NCBI RefSeq assembly: GCF_051967575.1
Contig: NZ_JBQCJW010000002.1
Span: forward strand, 165,824 to 229,823
Reading direction: 5' to 3'
Length of the DNA: 64,000 bases
Source: Solibacillus silvestris_B
Lineage (GTDB): Bacteria > Bacillota > Bacilli > Bacillales_A > Planococcaceae
This document shows positions 17,977 through 27,364 of the stretch, piece by piece. The translations under genes and the position numbers were made by a program. Numbering within the stretch: position 1 is the first letter of the stretch; each line of letters opens with the position of its first letter. The notes under the pieces were generated by a model. That model searched no databases, was not told the DNA's origin, and saw nothing but the letters and a program-made list of their open reading frames with translations.

Positions 17977-18884
17977 TCTATTATCTTATATATATCGTAA
18001 TATCAGCCATTGTTTTGCTGATTTTAAATAAAGGCGATTGGAAAGCATCGTATTTCAAAATATGTGTCGTTTCATTTATTCCAATTATCGGGTGGCTCCT
18101 CCCTTCTATTTGGCCAAGAAAATGGCTAAAAAAAGATGCGCATTTCTTTGCCCAATATTTAACGGAGCAGTCAGGAGACATTCATATCGAACTTTTAAAA
18201 TCTGAAAGCAAGATTGAGCGTGATGAAGAATTGAACGTTGTATCCATTGAAGAAGCTTTATTAGTGAATGATTATGCTACACGTCGAAAAATTTTGATTG
18301 ATGTATTAAAAGAAGATGCGATGAAATTTATCGATGTTTTAAAGACCGCTGTCACAAATGACGATACAGAAACATCTCATTATGCTGTAACAGCCGTTGT
18401 CGAGGTAAAACGCGAGCTGACAAACTTAATGCAAAAACTGGCTGTTGAATATAGTAAAAATCCGCAAAATACAGAAATTGCACAGGCATACGGAGATATT
18501 ATTAAAGAATATTTAAGAAGCGGATTTTTGGATGCCCAATCAACAAAAAAATATCAAGTGACGTATATTGAAATATTGCAAAAAATTATTGAGAATGACG
18601 CTGCTGCTGAAGATGCATTCATCGAAAAAATTCATATGGAGCTTGCGATTCAGGACACGATCGCTGCAGAGCAAACTGCAATGGCTTTTAAAGAACGGTT
18701 TCCAAACTCCGAACAAGCCTATTTAACCGCGATGAAAATTTTTTTTGAAACTTTTGCTGCCGACAAGCTGCAGCAAGAATTACAGCTGTTAAAAGCTTCT
18801 CCTATAACGCTTTCCAATGAAGCTTTAAATTACGTACGATACTGGTCTGGGGTGTTTGAGTCACATGAAGGTCTTTCTGAATAA
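17973..18884 (+). CDS. pelE: PelE-like inner-membrane protein
   Basis: Position and architecture identify this 303-residue protein as PelE: two N-terminal membrane helices (about 2-17 and 27-46), then an alpha-helical cytoplasmic domain consistent with TPR-like repeats. In Pseudomonas PelE joins PelD, PelF and PelG in the membrane synthase complex. It overlaps pelD by four bases (ATGA) and pelA by 20 bases from the ATG there. Sequence similarity is low by eye, so the call rests mostly on gene order and topology. Confidence 0.75.
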   Translation: MIYYLIYIVISAIVLLILNKGDWKASYFKICVVSFIPIIGWLLPSIWPRKWLKKDAHFFAQYLTEQSGDIHIELLKSESKIERDEELNVVSIEEALLVNDYATRRKILIDVLKEDAMKFIDVLKTAVTNDDTETSHYAVTAVVEVKRELTNLMQKLAVEYSKNPQNTEIAQAYGDIIKEYLRSGFLDAQSTKKYQVTYIEILQKIIENDAAAEDAFIEKIHMELAIQDTIAAEQTAMAFKERFPNSEQAYLTAMKIFFETFAADKLQQELQLLKASPITLSNEALNYVRYWSGVFESHEGLSE

Positions 18885-20676
18885 CAGAAAAACAATTTTA
18901 ATTATTGCGCTCATATTAGTGAGCGGCATCGTTTTGCATTTGTCCCGTTCTGAAGCCATTTTAAATACGGTGAAAAATGACTTGGAATTTACAGCCGACA
19001 AGGATTTACTTATGCCGACAGAAAAAAAAGCGCAATCAATCAGCAACCCCGCTTACTGTATTGTATACAACGAGCCATTTACGAAGCTTAAAAACAATAT
19101 CGAAATGACATTGAACTATTTGCAGAAGCCATATAAAACGTTTGATGTCTCGCTAGGTAAAGTGGATTTATACAGCTGTCCAAATATTTTACTGGCAACT
19201 TCCGATTTACGATCTATCGGCACTGTCGAGGAAATAGAAAAATTCGTATCCAATGGCGGGAATTTATTTTCGATGACAACTTTAGAGCCTAATAGTCATT
19301 TCATATCCATATATCGCCATTTTGGAATTATAGACTTTTTCGGATTTGCCGATACAAAGAAAATTGTCATGACTTCGAATGTATTAATTGGCGCAAACGA
19401 AAAAACATTCTGGGAAACCGACTTGAATGATAGCAGTCTGAATGTAACGCTCGAAAATTCGATCCAGCCGAATATCGTCAACCAGGCTGGGTTGCCTTTA
19501 CTTTGGAAAAGCAAGTATGGCGAGGGGGCATTTATTGCATTAAATATGAATATTGCTGCAGAGAAATATTCCCGGGGCCTCATTGCCGGAATGCTTAGCT
19601 TACAGGACGAGCCATTTATCTACCCTATTTTCAATGCCAAAACATTTTATATCGACGATTTCCCTGCACCAATTGCAAAAGGAAGAAATAAAATTATTTA
19701 CAATGAGTACAAACAAGATTTGCCATCATTTTACCGAAATATTTGGTGGCCGAATATGATTCAAGCGGCAACCAATTACAATATCGTATATACGGGTGCT
19801 TTAATTGAATCATATGAAGATAAAGTAACCCCGCCATTCGATAATTCAATGGATATAGAACTGACATATTTAATCGGTTTTGGACGGGAGCTTATTAATA
19901 GCGGCGGAGAACTTGGCTATCATGGCTATAATCATCAATCGTTGACGCTTGACGAAAAAATATCGAAGTCTTTCGGATATAATGCATGGCAATCCGCCGA
20001 CCATATGAAAGCTTCATTAATCGAGCTTAAAAGCTATACAAACAAAGCATTTCCTAAATATACCGTCACTTCCTATGTACCGCCATCAAATGTTTTATCA
20101 GCAGAAGGCCGCTCCATACTTAAGGAGGCACTGCCCGATTTAATTACGATTGGGTCATTATATTCAGAAGACCTTACGGAACGCTCGTACATACAGGAGT
20201 TTAATGTGGCGGAAGATTCAATTGTTGAAATGCCTCGGATTTCTTCCGGCTACTTCCCCTCTGTAACGAGCGAATGGGAGATTGCGAATGCTGTCACAGG
20301 CCATGGCTTTTTCTCGCATTTTATCCATCCGGACGATGTTATTAGCGAGGACCGTAGTAAAGGCGGGTGGGCGAGCATGTATGAGGAATTTGAGCATTTT
20401 ATGAAAGATGTGCATACCCGATACCACTGGCTTGAGGCGACAACCGCAACAAATGCCGCTTTAAAAGTGGCAAATACGCTAAATTCGCATGTTCACTTTG
20501 AGCAAACAGAAAAAAACATTTTAGGCTCGATCGAACATTTCAATATCGTTCATGATTTTATATTACGTACGGAAAAAGCGATTAAGCAAACTAAAAACTG
20601 TTCTTACGAAAGAATAGACGACGATGTGTATTTAGTTTCTGCACATGATGCACAATTTGAAATTATATTTAAATGA
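18865..20676 (+). CDS. pelA: PelA-type polysaccharide deacetylase
   Basis: A 603-residue, membrane-anchored deacetylase (signal anchor at about residues 8-25). The first part (about 50-245) resembles the non-catalytic alpha/beta domain of PelA/DUF2194 proteins. The catalytic domain has the paired aspartates in FYIDDFP (D264, D265) and the HGYNH motif (H353, H357) for a metal-dependent carbohydrate de-N-acetylase, and a C-terminal beta domain follows. It would partly deacetylate Pel and make it cationic. Unlike Pseudomonas PelA there is no N-terminal glycoside hydrolase, as in other Gram-positive Pel clusters. The ATG at 18865 is chosen over a TTG nine bases upstream. Confidence 0.87.
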   Translation: MKVFLNNRKTILIIALILVSGIVLHLSRSEAILNTVKNDLEFTADKDLLMPTEKKAQSISNPAYCIVYNEPFTKLKNNIEMTLNYLQKPYKTFDVSLGKVDLYSCPNILLATSDLRSIGTVEEIEKFVSNGGNLFSMTTLEPNSHFISIYRHFGIIDFFGFADTKKIVMTSNVLIGANEKTFWETDLNDSSLNVTLENSIQPNIVNQAGLPLLWKSKYGEGAFIALNMNIAAEKYSRGLIAGMLSLQDEPFIYPIFNAKTFYIDDFPAPIAKGRNKIIYNEYKQDLPSFYRNIWWPNMIQAATNYNIVYTGALIESYEDKVTPPFDNSMDIELTYLIGFGRELINSGGELGYHGYNHQSLTLDEKISKSFGYNAWQSADHMKASLIELKSYTNKAFPKYTVTSYVPPSNVLSAEGRSILKEALPDLITIGSLYSEDLTERSYIQEFNVAEDSIVEMPRISSGYFPSVTSEWEIANAVTGHGFFSHFIHPDDVISEDRSKGGWASMYEEFEHFMKDVHTRYHWLEATTATNAALKVANTLNSHVHFEQTEKNILGSIEHFNIVHDFILRTEKAIKQTKNCSYERIDDDVYLVSAHDAQFEIIFK

Positions 20677-20687
20677 AGGATGAGAAA

Positions 20688-22157
20688 ATGAGAGTATGTT
20701 TAATCGCGGAAGGCTCGTACCCTTATGTTGCAGGCGGTGTATCCAGCTGGATCCACACGTTAATGACATCGATGCCCGATACGGAATTCGTCATTTTTGC
20801 GATTGCCGCACAACGCAAGCAGCAAGGTAAATTTAAATATACGTTACCGCCAAATCTAGTACGTGTCCATGAAGTTTTTTTGGATGCACATTTGGAAGAA
20901 CAAGCAAAATGGGGAAAACGGTATAACCTCTCCCCTTCCCAAAAGAAGGATTTGTACGCATTAGTGAGCGGTGATGAAAACGTCAATTGGGAAAACCTCT
21001 TTCAATTAATTCGCAGCAAACAGTTTCAAAACGTTGGAGAATTTTTATCGAGTAAAGACTATTACGATATAATTCAGTATTTGGCCAAAACAAAATATTC
21101 CCAAGTGCCATATACAGAGCTATTTTGGACGGTCAGCTCCATGATTTTGCCGTTATTTTTAATTATCCGCGGAGAAATACCAGAGGCGGATTTGTATCAT
21201 GCGGTTTCAACAGGCTATGCAGGTGTCGTCGGGGCACTTGCGAAGGTCGTGCACAAAAAACCGTTGCTATTAACCGAGCATGGTATATACTCGCGCGAAC
21301 GTGAAGAGGAAATTATTAAAGCGAACTGGGTGAAAGGCTATTTTAAAGATTTATGGATCAACTATTTCTATACATTATCAAGCTCTATTTACAGTTTATC
21401 AGACGAAGTGATTACATTATTTGGCCGCAATAAAGAAATTGAAATAGAGCTAGGCTGCGATGAGCAAAAAATCCGCATCATCCCAAATGGCATTGAAGTC
21501 AGTGACTACGCAAATGTAGTCCGTACATTACCAGAAGATCGCATTCGCATTGGTGCCATTGTCCGGGTCGTTCCGATTAAAGATATTAAAATGATGATTC
21601 AAATGTTCGCCTTAGTGGAGCAAAAACTCCCTACTGCTGAATTATTTATAATGGGGCCAGCCGAAGAAGACTCGGAATATTATGATGAATGCATTCAGCT
21701 TGCAGAAGCGTTGGGCATTCGGAATATCCGCTTTACAGGCATGGTTCAAATTAAGGATTATTTAGGCAATCTCGATATTTTACTATTATCAAGCATCAGT
21801 GAAGGCCAGCCTTTAGCTATTTTAGAAGGGTTTGCCTGTGCGAAGCCATTCGTCTGCACAAATGTTGGAGGCTGCCGTGAGCTAATAGAAGGACGAGATG
21901 ATCTTTATGGACCGGCAGGCTTTGTTGTCCCGGTAATGCAGCATTACGAGGAAATGGCGAGCTATGTATTAAAATTATGCGAGGATCATCAATTGCGTAA
22001 AGTAATGGGGCAAAATGGCTTCAACCGTGTAAGCCACTTATACAAACGTTCTGCATTCATTGATGGATACAAGGAACTGTATGCAAAACTAGGAGGTGCA
22101 GAAAAATGGCAGGTATCGGGTTCGAACTACGCAAGCTCTATCGTAAAGAAGGGCTAG
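20688..22157 (+). CDS. pelF: PelF glycosyltransferase, Pel polymerase subunit
   Basis: PelF is a soluble family 4 GT-B glycosyltransferase that polymerises Pel from UDP-GalNAc and docks on PelD/PelE/PelG. The N-terminus EGSYPYVAGGVSSW is the hallmark of PelF, and the C-terminal half has the retaining GT4 signature SEGQPLAILEGFACAKP. The ATG at 20688 follows GGATGAG; an earlier ATG at 20673 overlaps the pelA stop but has no ribosome site. The gene overlaps pelG by 52 bases, where the pelG ribosome site lies inside pelF. Confidence 0.94.
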   Translation: MRVCLIAEGSYPYVAGGVSSWIHTLMTSMPDTEFVIFAIAAQRKQQGKFKYTLPPNLVRVHEVFLDAHLEEQAKWGKRYNLSPSQKKDLYALVSGDENVNWENLFQLIRSKQFQNVGEFLSSKDYYDIIQYLAKTKYSQVPYTELFWTVSSMILPLFLIIRGEIPEADLYHAVSTGYAGVVGALAKVVHKKPLLLTEHGIYSREREEEIIKANWVKGYFKDLWINYFYTLSSSIYSLSDEVITLFGRNKEIEIELGCDEQKIRIIPNGIEVSDYANVVRTLPEDRIRIGAIVRVVPIKDIKMMIQMFALVEQKLPTAELFIMGPAEEDSEYYDECIQLAEALGIRNIRFTGMVQIKDYLGNLDILLLSSISEGQPLAILEGFACAKPFVCTNVGGCRELIEGRDDLYGPAGFVVPVMQHYEEMASYVLKLCEDHQLRKVMGQNGFNRVSHLYKRSAFIDGYKELYAKLGGAEKWQVSGSNYASSIVKKG

Positions 22158-25100
22158 TCAACAATATTCAAGCATATGCCTATTCGACAATGACGACGAT
22201 TGGACCGATGATTTTATGTTTAATCCTTGTTTTTGTGCAGCAATATTTAATGGATCAGCACGGTGTTTCGTATTTGCAAAAAGAATTGTTCGTCGCAACA
22301 CTCGCCTATTGCTTTGTATTTTCCATTATTATTACATCAGGGCTGTCCATTCTCGTAACAAGATACATTGCTGACAGAATCTATGAAAAGCAATATGATG
22401 AAGTGATCAATGCATATTACGGAAGCCTGCTGATCATACTTCCTATCGCAGCGATTATAGCCTTCGTTTTTTTATATTTCATAGAGGCGAGCTTTCACTA
22501 TAAAATTGTTGCTTATTTATACTTTATCGAACTCGTCGTTATTTGGATGCAAAATGTATTCATGTCAGCTTTAAAAGACTATAAACGTATTTTCCGGAGC
22601 TTTGCGCTTGCTGTAATTTTAACGATAATTGCCAGCTTTTTATTGTTCCAATATACATCACTTGATCCTGTTATTATCGCATTGGCAAGCATGGTCATTG
22701 GCTTTGCAAGTATTTTAATATTATCGTCTTTGCATTTCGAGCAAGTATTTCCATCTGGCCATAAGAAAGATTATTTTGCATTTATGGCAGTCGTTAAGCA
22801 ATATCCGACAATTTTCTTCAGCGGGCTCTTTGTTTATTCAGGTGTATATATTCATAATATTGTTTATTGGCTGTTTTCGGATAAAAACATGGAAATCTCC
22901 GGACATTTTTTATTGGCGCCATTTTATGATGTCCCAGTATTTTATGCATATTTATCGGTATTGCCTTCATTGATCTTTTTTGTCGTAATTATCGAAACCG
23001 ATTTTTACGAACGTTTTTTAAATTACTACAAAAATGTTACAGATGGAGGCACGTTTGAAAGTCTCCAATCAGCAAAAAGGAAAATGCAAAAAACGCTCGT
23101 ACACCGCATTGGCTTTTTGGCGGAGATTCAGCTTTTATTTTCCACGCTATCGATTGCGTTAGGTTTATTGTTTTTACCGAGAATCGGCTTTACGATGGAT
23201 CAGATCGATATATTTATAACACTTTGTTTAGCTTATTTTTTCTTTATTTTAATGTTTGTACTCCTTCATATTTTAATGTACTTCGATGATCGAAAGGGGA
23301 TTTTACTATTGTCTGGAGCTTTCATTGTACTAAGTGCTGCATTAACCTTTATCACAATGAAGCTAAACTTAAATGGCATGGGTATGTTTTTAGCTTCATT
23401 TATCGGGTTATGCATTGTGTTTGCACGATTAATGCATATATTGAGAAACATCGACTACTATACGTATTGCCCGCAGCCTATGATAACGATTGGAACTCCA
23501 GTTAAATCCGGAAAACGTATTTTAAAAAAATCCGCTATCTTTTCTGTTTTTATGTTAAGTATTTTACTAGTCGGCTGTTCAGATGAAGCAGATTCAACAA
23601 CGAGCGATAATTCAAATATTGTGCAGAATAATGCTACGCCGAATACGAGCATTTCCGATATGATTTCTATTGATGATAAACGCATTTACGAGCGTGATGA
23701 AGATGGTTCAATCAAAACCTTCTATATTACAATTCTTCCTGACTCTAATAAACCAGAGTTAGATTGGTATGGTTTGAATCGTATTGTCGAACGTTTCAGC
23801 GAAGATAATTTAAAAATCATTTTATCAGAAGGTTCACCCGATGGAGCAGGTCCTAAAATCGGAATGTTCGGGGCGGATGCGACGACAGCAAATGCCAAAA
23901 TTAGCTTGCGGGGGAACTCTTCACGTAACCAACCGCAAAAATCATACAAAATCAATTTGCTTGAAAGTGCTGGCACGTGGAACGATCAAACGACGATTAA
24001 CTTAAATAAACATATTGCTGATGGGAGTCGTTTGCGAAACAAGCTAAGCTTCGATCTAATGGAGCAAATCCCGAATATTTCAAGCCTGCGCACACAATTT
24101 GTGCATTTATACGTGAAAGATTTGACAAGCGGCTCCAATACTTATGAGGATTACGGTTTGTATACACATGTCGAGCAGCCGAACAAAAAGTTTTTGCGAA
24201 ATCACTTATTCGACCCGAACGGTTTTTTATATAAAGTGACATTTTTCGAATTTTTCCGTTATCCGGATCAAATTAAATCACATACAGATCCAGCATATAA
24301 TAAAGAAGCATTTGAAACAATTTTGGAAATTAAAGGGCGCGAGGAACATGATAAGCTTATCCAAATGCTAAATGATGTGAATACAAACGAAATCCCGATC
24401 AATGATGTAATCGATCACCATTTTGACGAGGAGAATTTGCTTACATGGGTAGCCATCAATATTCTCATGGATAATATGGATACAGATGCCAATAACTTTT
24501 TCATCTATTCTCCCCTTAATATTAACAAATGGCTTATTTTGCCGTGGGATTATGATGATGGCTGGAACGTAGGGCGTAAAACGGTCACATTCCATCCGTA
24601 TCGTTCCGGGATCAGTAATTTCTGGGGCAATAAATTATTAAACCGCTATTTTAGACAGCAGGAAAACGTCGATAAACTTACAGAGAAAATCGAGTATTTA
24701 TATGAAAACTATATAAACGAACAAACCGTGACAGCACAGCTTGAAAAATATAAAAATATCCCTTACAAGCACATTACACGTTATCCGGATATTCAGTATT
24801 TGCCTTATCATTACACAGATTTCGAGCAAGAATTGCAGGAAATTATCGATACACCACGTCTGGCGTTGGAACGCTATTATGCGGATTTAGAAAAACCAAA
24901 GCCGTTTTACCAATCAGACAAAGCCATATTGCAAAACAATGAGCATATATTCTCTTGGGATCCATCCTTTGATTTGCAAGGAGATATCGTCTACTACACA
25001 GCTGTTGTCGCAAGAGATCCGGACATGCTTGATGTAGTTAAAAAAGTCGAAAAAATACGCGAAACGGAAATACGGACTGAAAGATTGCCGAAAGGGACTT

Positions 25101-25222
25101 ATTATTTAAAAGTTACTGTTGAGGATGAGCACGGCAACAAACATGGCTCATTCGATTTACACCGGGACCGTGATAATGACTTAAACTACTTTGGCGTTAT
25201 TGAAATCGAGGTGACAGAGTGA
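22106..25222 (+). CDS. pelG: PelG flippase-like protein fused to a CotH-like kinase
   Basis: A 1038-residue fusion. Residues 1-458 are PelG: start MAGIGFELRKLY, about 12 membrane helices, MATE/Wzx-like, thought to export the polymer. A linker leads to a basic patch, a hydrophobic core and the lipobox LVGC (Cys491), that is, an internal lipoprotein signal. Residues 520-1038 are a CotH-type atypical protein kinase with RGNSSR (602-607), a KSYKINL lysine region, NMDTDANN and the DFG-like PWDYDDGW (813-820). CotH phosphorylates secreted proteins in Bacillus spores. Domain 2 would face outside. An internal ATG at 23480 lacks a ribosome site, so one polypeptide is likely. AGGAGGTG precedes the pelG ATG. 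Confidence 0.88.
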   Translation: MAGIGFELRKLYRKEGLVNNIQAYAYSTMTTIGPMILCLILVFVQQYLMDQHGVSYLQKELFVATLAYCFVFSIIITSGLSILVTRYIADRIYEKQYDEVINAYYGSLLIILPIAAIIAFVFLYFIEASFHYKIVAYLYFIELVVIWMQNVFMSALKDYKRIFRSFALAVILTIIASFLLFQYTSLDPVIIALASMVIGFASILILSSLHFEQVFPSGHKKDYFAFMAVVKQYPTIFFSGLFVYSGVYIHNIVYWLFSDKNMEISGHFLLAPFYDVPVFYAYLSVLPSLIFFVVIIETDFYERFLNYYKNVTDGGTFESLQSAKRKMQKTLVHRIGFLAEIQLLFSTLSIALGLLFLPRIGFTMDQIDIFITLCLAYFFFILMFVLLHILMYFDDRKGILLLSGAFIVLSAALTFITMKLNLNGMGMFLASFIGLCIVFARLMHILRNIDYYTYCPQPMITIGTPVKSGKRILKKSAIFSVFMLSILLVGCSDEADSTTSDNSNIVQNNATPNTSISDMISIDDKRIYERDEDGSIKTFYITILPDSNKPELDWYGLNRIVERFSEDNLKIILSEGSPDGAGPKIGMFGADATTANAKISLRGNSSRNQPQKSYKINLLESAGTWNDQTTINLNKHIADGSRLRNKLSFDLMEQIPNISSLRTQFVHLYVKDLTSGSNTYEDYGLYTHVEQPNKKFLRNHLFDPNGFLYKVTFFEFFRYPDQIKSHTDPAYNKEAFETILEIKGREEHDKLIQMLNDVNTNEIPINDVIDHHFDEENLLTWVAINILMDNMDTDANNFFIYSPLNINKWLILPWDYDDGWNVGRKTVTFHPYRSGISNFWGNKLLNRYFRQQENVDKLTEKIEYLYENYINEQTVTAQLEKYKNIPYKHITRYPDIQYLPYHYTDFEQELQEIIDTPRLALERYYADLEKPKPFYQSDKAILQNNEHIFSWDPSFDLQGDIVYYTAVVARDPDMLDVVKKVEKIRETEIRTERLPKGTYYLKVTVEDEHGNKHGSFDLHRDRDNDLNYFGVIEIEVTE

Positions 25223-25926
25223 ATTTCCAAGACAAAAAATTCAGACATGAAATGAAATATTATATCAACTATTTAGAAATGCCGTCCCTTCGTTCCCGCA
25301 TTTCCACAATTATGAAAATGGACAAACATTCCGTCGATGAGAATGGCTACAATATTCGGAGTCTTTATTTTGACAGTGTGTATGACCATGCGCTTTATGA
25401 TAAAAATGACGGGATTTTTGGGCGGGAAAAATATAGAATTCGCATATATAACAAGTCTGATAAAATTATAAATTTAGAACGTAAAAGTAAATTTGGCGAC
25501 TTTATCGCAAAAGAATCTGTACGAATTTCTAGACAGGAATATGATGCTATTTTGCTCGGTCAGTATGAGTGCCTATTGCAAAGACAGGAACCATTAGTAC
25601 GCGACTTTTATCATGCCCTACAATATCGTTTATTTAAACCGCGTGTCATTGTCGATTACATTCGTGCAGCTTACACATATGAATTAGGGAATGTTCGGGT
25701 GACATTTGATAAAGAATTAAAAGCTGGCATCAACGGTATTGATTTATTTAATGACCGTCTCACTTATGAAAATATATTATATCCGGAACAGCTTGTGCTT
25801 GAAGTGAAATTCGATAAGTTTTTACCTGATAATATACGTCAACTCGTTCAACCAGAACGTTTTGTTCGCTCTTCTATATCAAAATATGTTTTATGTAGAG
25901 AACGAACACTTCAATACTTTAAGTAA
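25219..25926 (+). CDS. VTC-type polyphosphate polymerase domain protein
   Basis: A 235-residue protein made of one VTC tunnel domain, related to the catalytic part of the yeast VTC4 polyphosphate polymerase. Family residues are visible: FRHEMKYYI at the N-terminus, the basic strand EKYRIRIY, LERKSK, and the late VLEVKFDKFLP. No membrane segment. The GTG start overlaps the pelG-cotH stop (GTGA), so translation is coupled. VTC proteins are often paired with DUF4956 and CotH proteins (family knowledge). Whether it makes polyphosphate or another phosphate transfer product in this context is unknown. Confidence 0.82.
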   Translation: MNFQDKKFRHEMKYYINYLEMPSLRSRISTIMKMDKHSVDENGYNIRSLYFDSVYDHALYDKNDGIFGREKYRIRIYNKSDKIINLERKSKFGDFIAKESVRISRQEYDAILLGQYECLLQRQEPLVRDFYHALQYRLFKPRVIVDYIRAAYTYELGNVRVTFDKELKAGINGIDLFNDRLTYENILYPEQLVLEVKFDKFLPDNIRQLVQPERFVRSSISKYVLCRERTLQYFK

Positions 25927-25939
25927 GGGGAATTTTTTT

Positions 25940-26620
25940 ATGAATGAACCGTTAAATTTCCAGGATATCATTAAAAAGAGTGCACTTTCACTCGAATCTT
26001 TTGCATCTGTTTCATATTTTGAAATAATACTCGGTCTTTTATGCTCTTTCGCGATTGGAATGTTTATTTATTTCGTCTATAAAACATGCTTCCGTGGCGT
26101 TGTATATAGCTATAATTATAATGTTTCATTTGTTTTAATGACGATGATTACGACCGTTATCATCATGACGATCAGCACAAATATCGTCCTGTCTTTAGGG
26201 ATGGTAGGCGCACTCAGTATTGTGCGGTTCCGTACTGCTGTGAAAGACCCTCTTGATATCGTTTATATGTTTTGGGCGATTTCGGCCGGTATCGCCATAG
26301 GTGCCGGTATGTATCCTTTAGCTCTTATCGGTTCAGCCGCATTCGGGGCTACAATCGCATGGCTTTCCAAAAAGAAAATTCGCGGGGAAACATATTTGCT
26401 TGTCATTCATTACAATCAGGAAGCTCATGACGAAATAAAGCAAGTGCTGGCAAAATTGAATACAAAACTAAAATCGAAATCTGTTCGTAGTGGTCTAATC
26501 GAAATGACAGTGGAAATCAGATTAGTGGATGACAATACATATTTCGTTAATTTAATTGATGGGATTGAAGGTGTCCACGCTTGTTCGCTCGTAAATTATA
26601 CAGGCGATTATGCGCAGTAA
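25940..26620 (+). CDS. DUF4956 membrane protein
   Basis: A 226-residue protein with about four membrane helices (roughly 24-43, 58-80, 85-100 and 110-135) and a C-terminal soluble domain. The conserved core MVGALSIVRFRTAVKDP and the glycine-rich helix after it are typical of DUF4956. The ATG at 25940 follows TAAGGGG; the longer reading would run into the VTC gene. It is the last gene of the pel operon and the usual companion of VTC proteins, so it may pass or anchor their product at the membrane. Function unproven. Confidence 0.82.
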   Translation: MNEPLNFQDIIKKSALSLESFASVSYFEIILGLLCSFAIGMFIYFVYKTCFRGVVYSYNYNVSFVLMTMITTVIIMTISTNIVLSLGMVGALSIVRFRTAVKDPLDIVYMFWAISAGIAIGAGMYPLALIGSAAFGATIAWLSKKKIRGETYLLVIHYNQEAHDEIKQVLAKLNTKLKSKSVRSGLIEMTVEIRLVDDNTYFVNLIDGIEGVHACSLVNYTGDYAQ

Positions 26621-26621
26621 G

Positions 26622-26664
26622 AAAAATGGTGTATGGAAAGTTGCATTTTCCATACACCATTTTT
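26622..26664. terminator. Bidirectional terminator between pel operon and PH-domain gene
   Basis: A perfect 18-bp stem (26622-26639 with 26647-26664) has a seven-base loop; T-runs occur on both strands. It serves the plus-strand pel operon and the convergent minus-strand gene that ends at 26670. Confidence 0.95.
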
Positions 26665-26669
26665 TTGTA

Positions 26670-27284
26670 TTAGTTATTAATATATTTCTCAAAAACATCG
26701 CCGAAATCTTTTTTCGCAAATGCTTTCTTTTGATCAGCTAGCCAGCTTTGCGAGAATGCCGTAATTTCTTTAAACGCTTCAGCCGGAGACACGCCATCAA
26801 CACCTGTACGGCCGATAGCTGAAGCCGCTAAATTCAAGCTCTGTTTTGCCGCATCCATATAGAACGTATTCGCCTTTTGCTCTAAAGAAATAGCATGGAG
26901 CGCTTTGTATAAATCTTTAATTTCGGCTAAATGCTTTTTATGGATATCGATAGTTAATGGAAGATTGCCGATTACAAATTTAATCTCTACATCTAAATCA
27001 ATCGTACCTGCTGTTTCCAATAACACTTCATCAATCGCATAATGCTCGTAATCATAACGACGCAGCATACGTTTTTTACTAATCGCATTTGCCCCATCTA
27101 CGTGAATCAATGCATAGTTTGTAAAGCAATATTCATCCGCTTTTGTTTTTATTAAAAAATAAATCTTCTCGTCGATTTCATTGAAAATAAAATCATCGGA
27201 ATCAGTCTTATCAAAATCCTCCCTTGATATAACTACACCAATATCGGATAAACCTAAAGCATCCGAAGCAAATTTCTTGAACAT
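26670..27284 (-). CDS. PH domain-containing protein, YvbH-like
   Basis: A 204-residue cytoplasmic protein. Residues 1-125 match the bacterial bPH_1 pleckstrin-homology-like fold (FTNYALIHVDG, ISKKRMLRRYDY), followed by a helical C-terminal extension like that of B. subtilis YvbH. AAAGGAGG precedes the ATG. It stands alone between the pel operon (convergent) and rsmE (gap 80 bases). Its role is unknown. Confidence 0.8.
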   Translation of the reverse strand: MFKKFASDALGLSDIGVVISREDFDKTDSDDFIFNEIDEKIYFLIKTKADEYCFTNYALIHVDGANAISKKRMLRRYDYEHYAIDEVLLETAGTIDLDVEIKFVIGNLPLTIDIHKKHLAEIKDLYKALHAISLEQKANTFYMDAAKQSLNLAASAIGRTGVDGVSPAEAFKEITAFSQSWLADQKKAFAKKDFGDVFEKYINN

Positions 27285-27364
27285 TGTTGTGCCTCCTTTA
27301 ATTGAATACTTGTAATACGTATGTTTAATTTAAAAGTTTCAAAAATCCGCTTATATTGCTGAAT

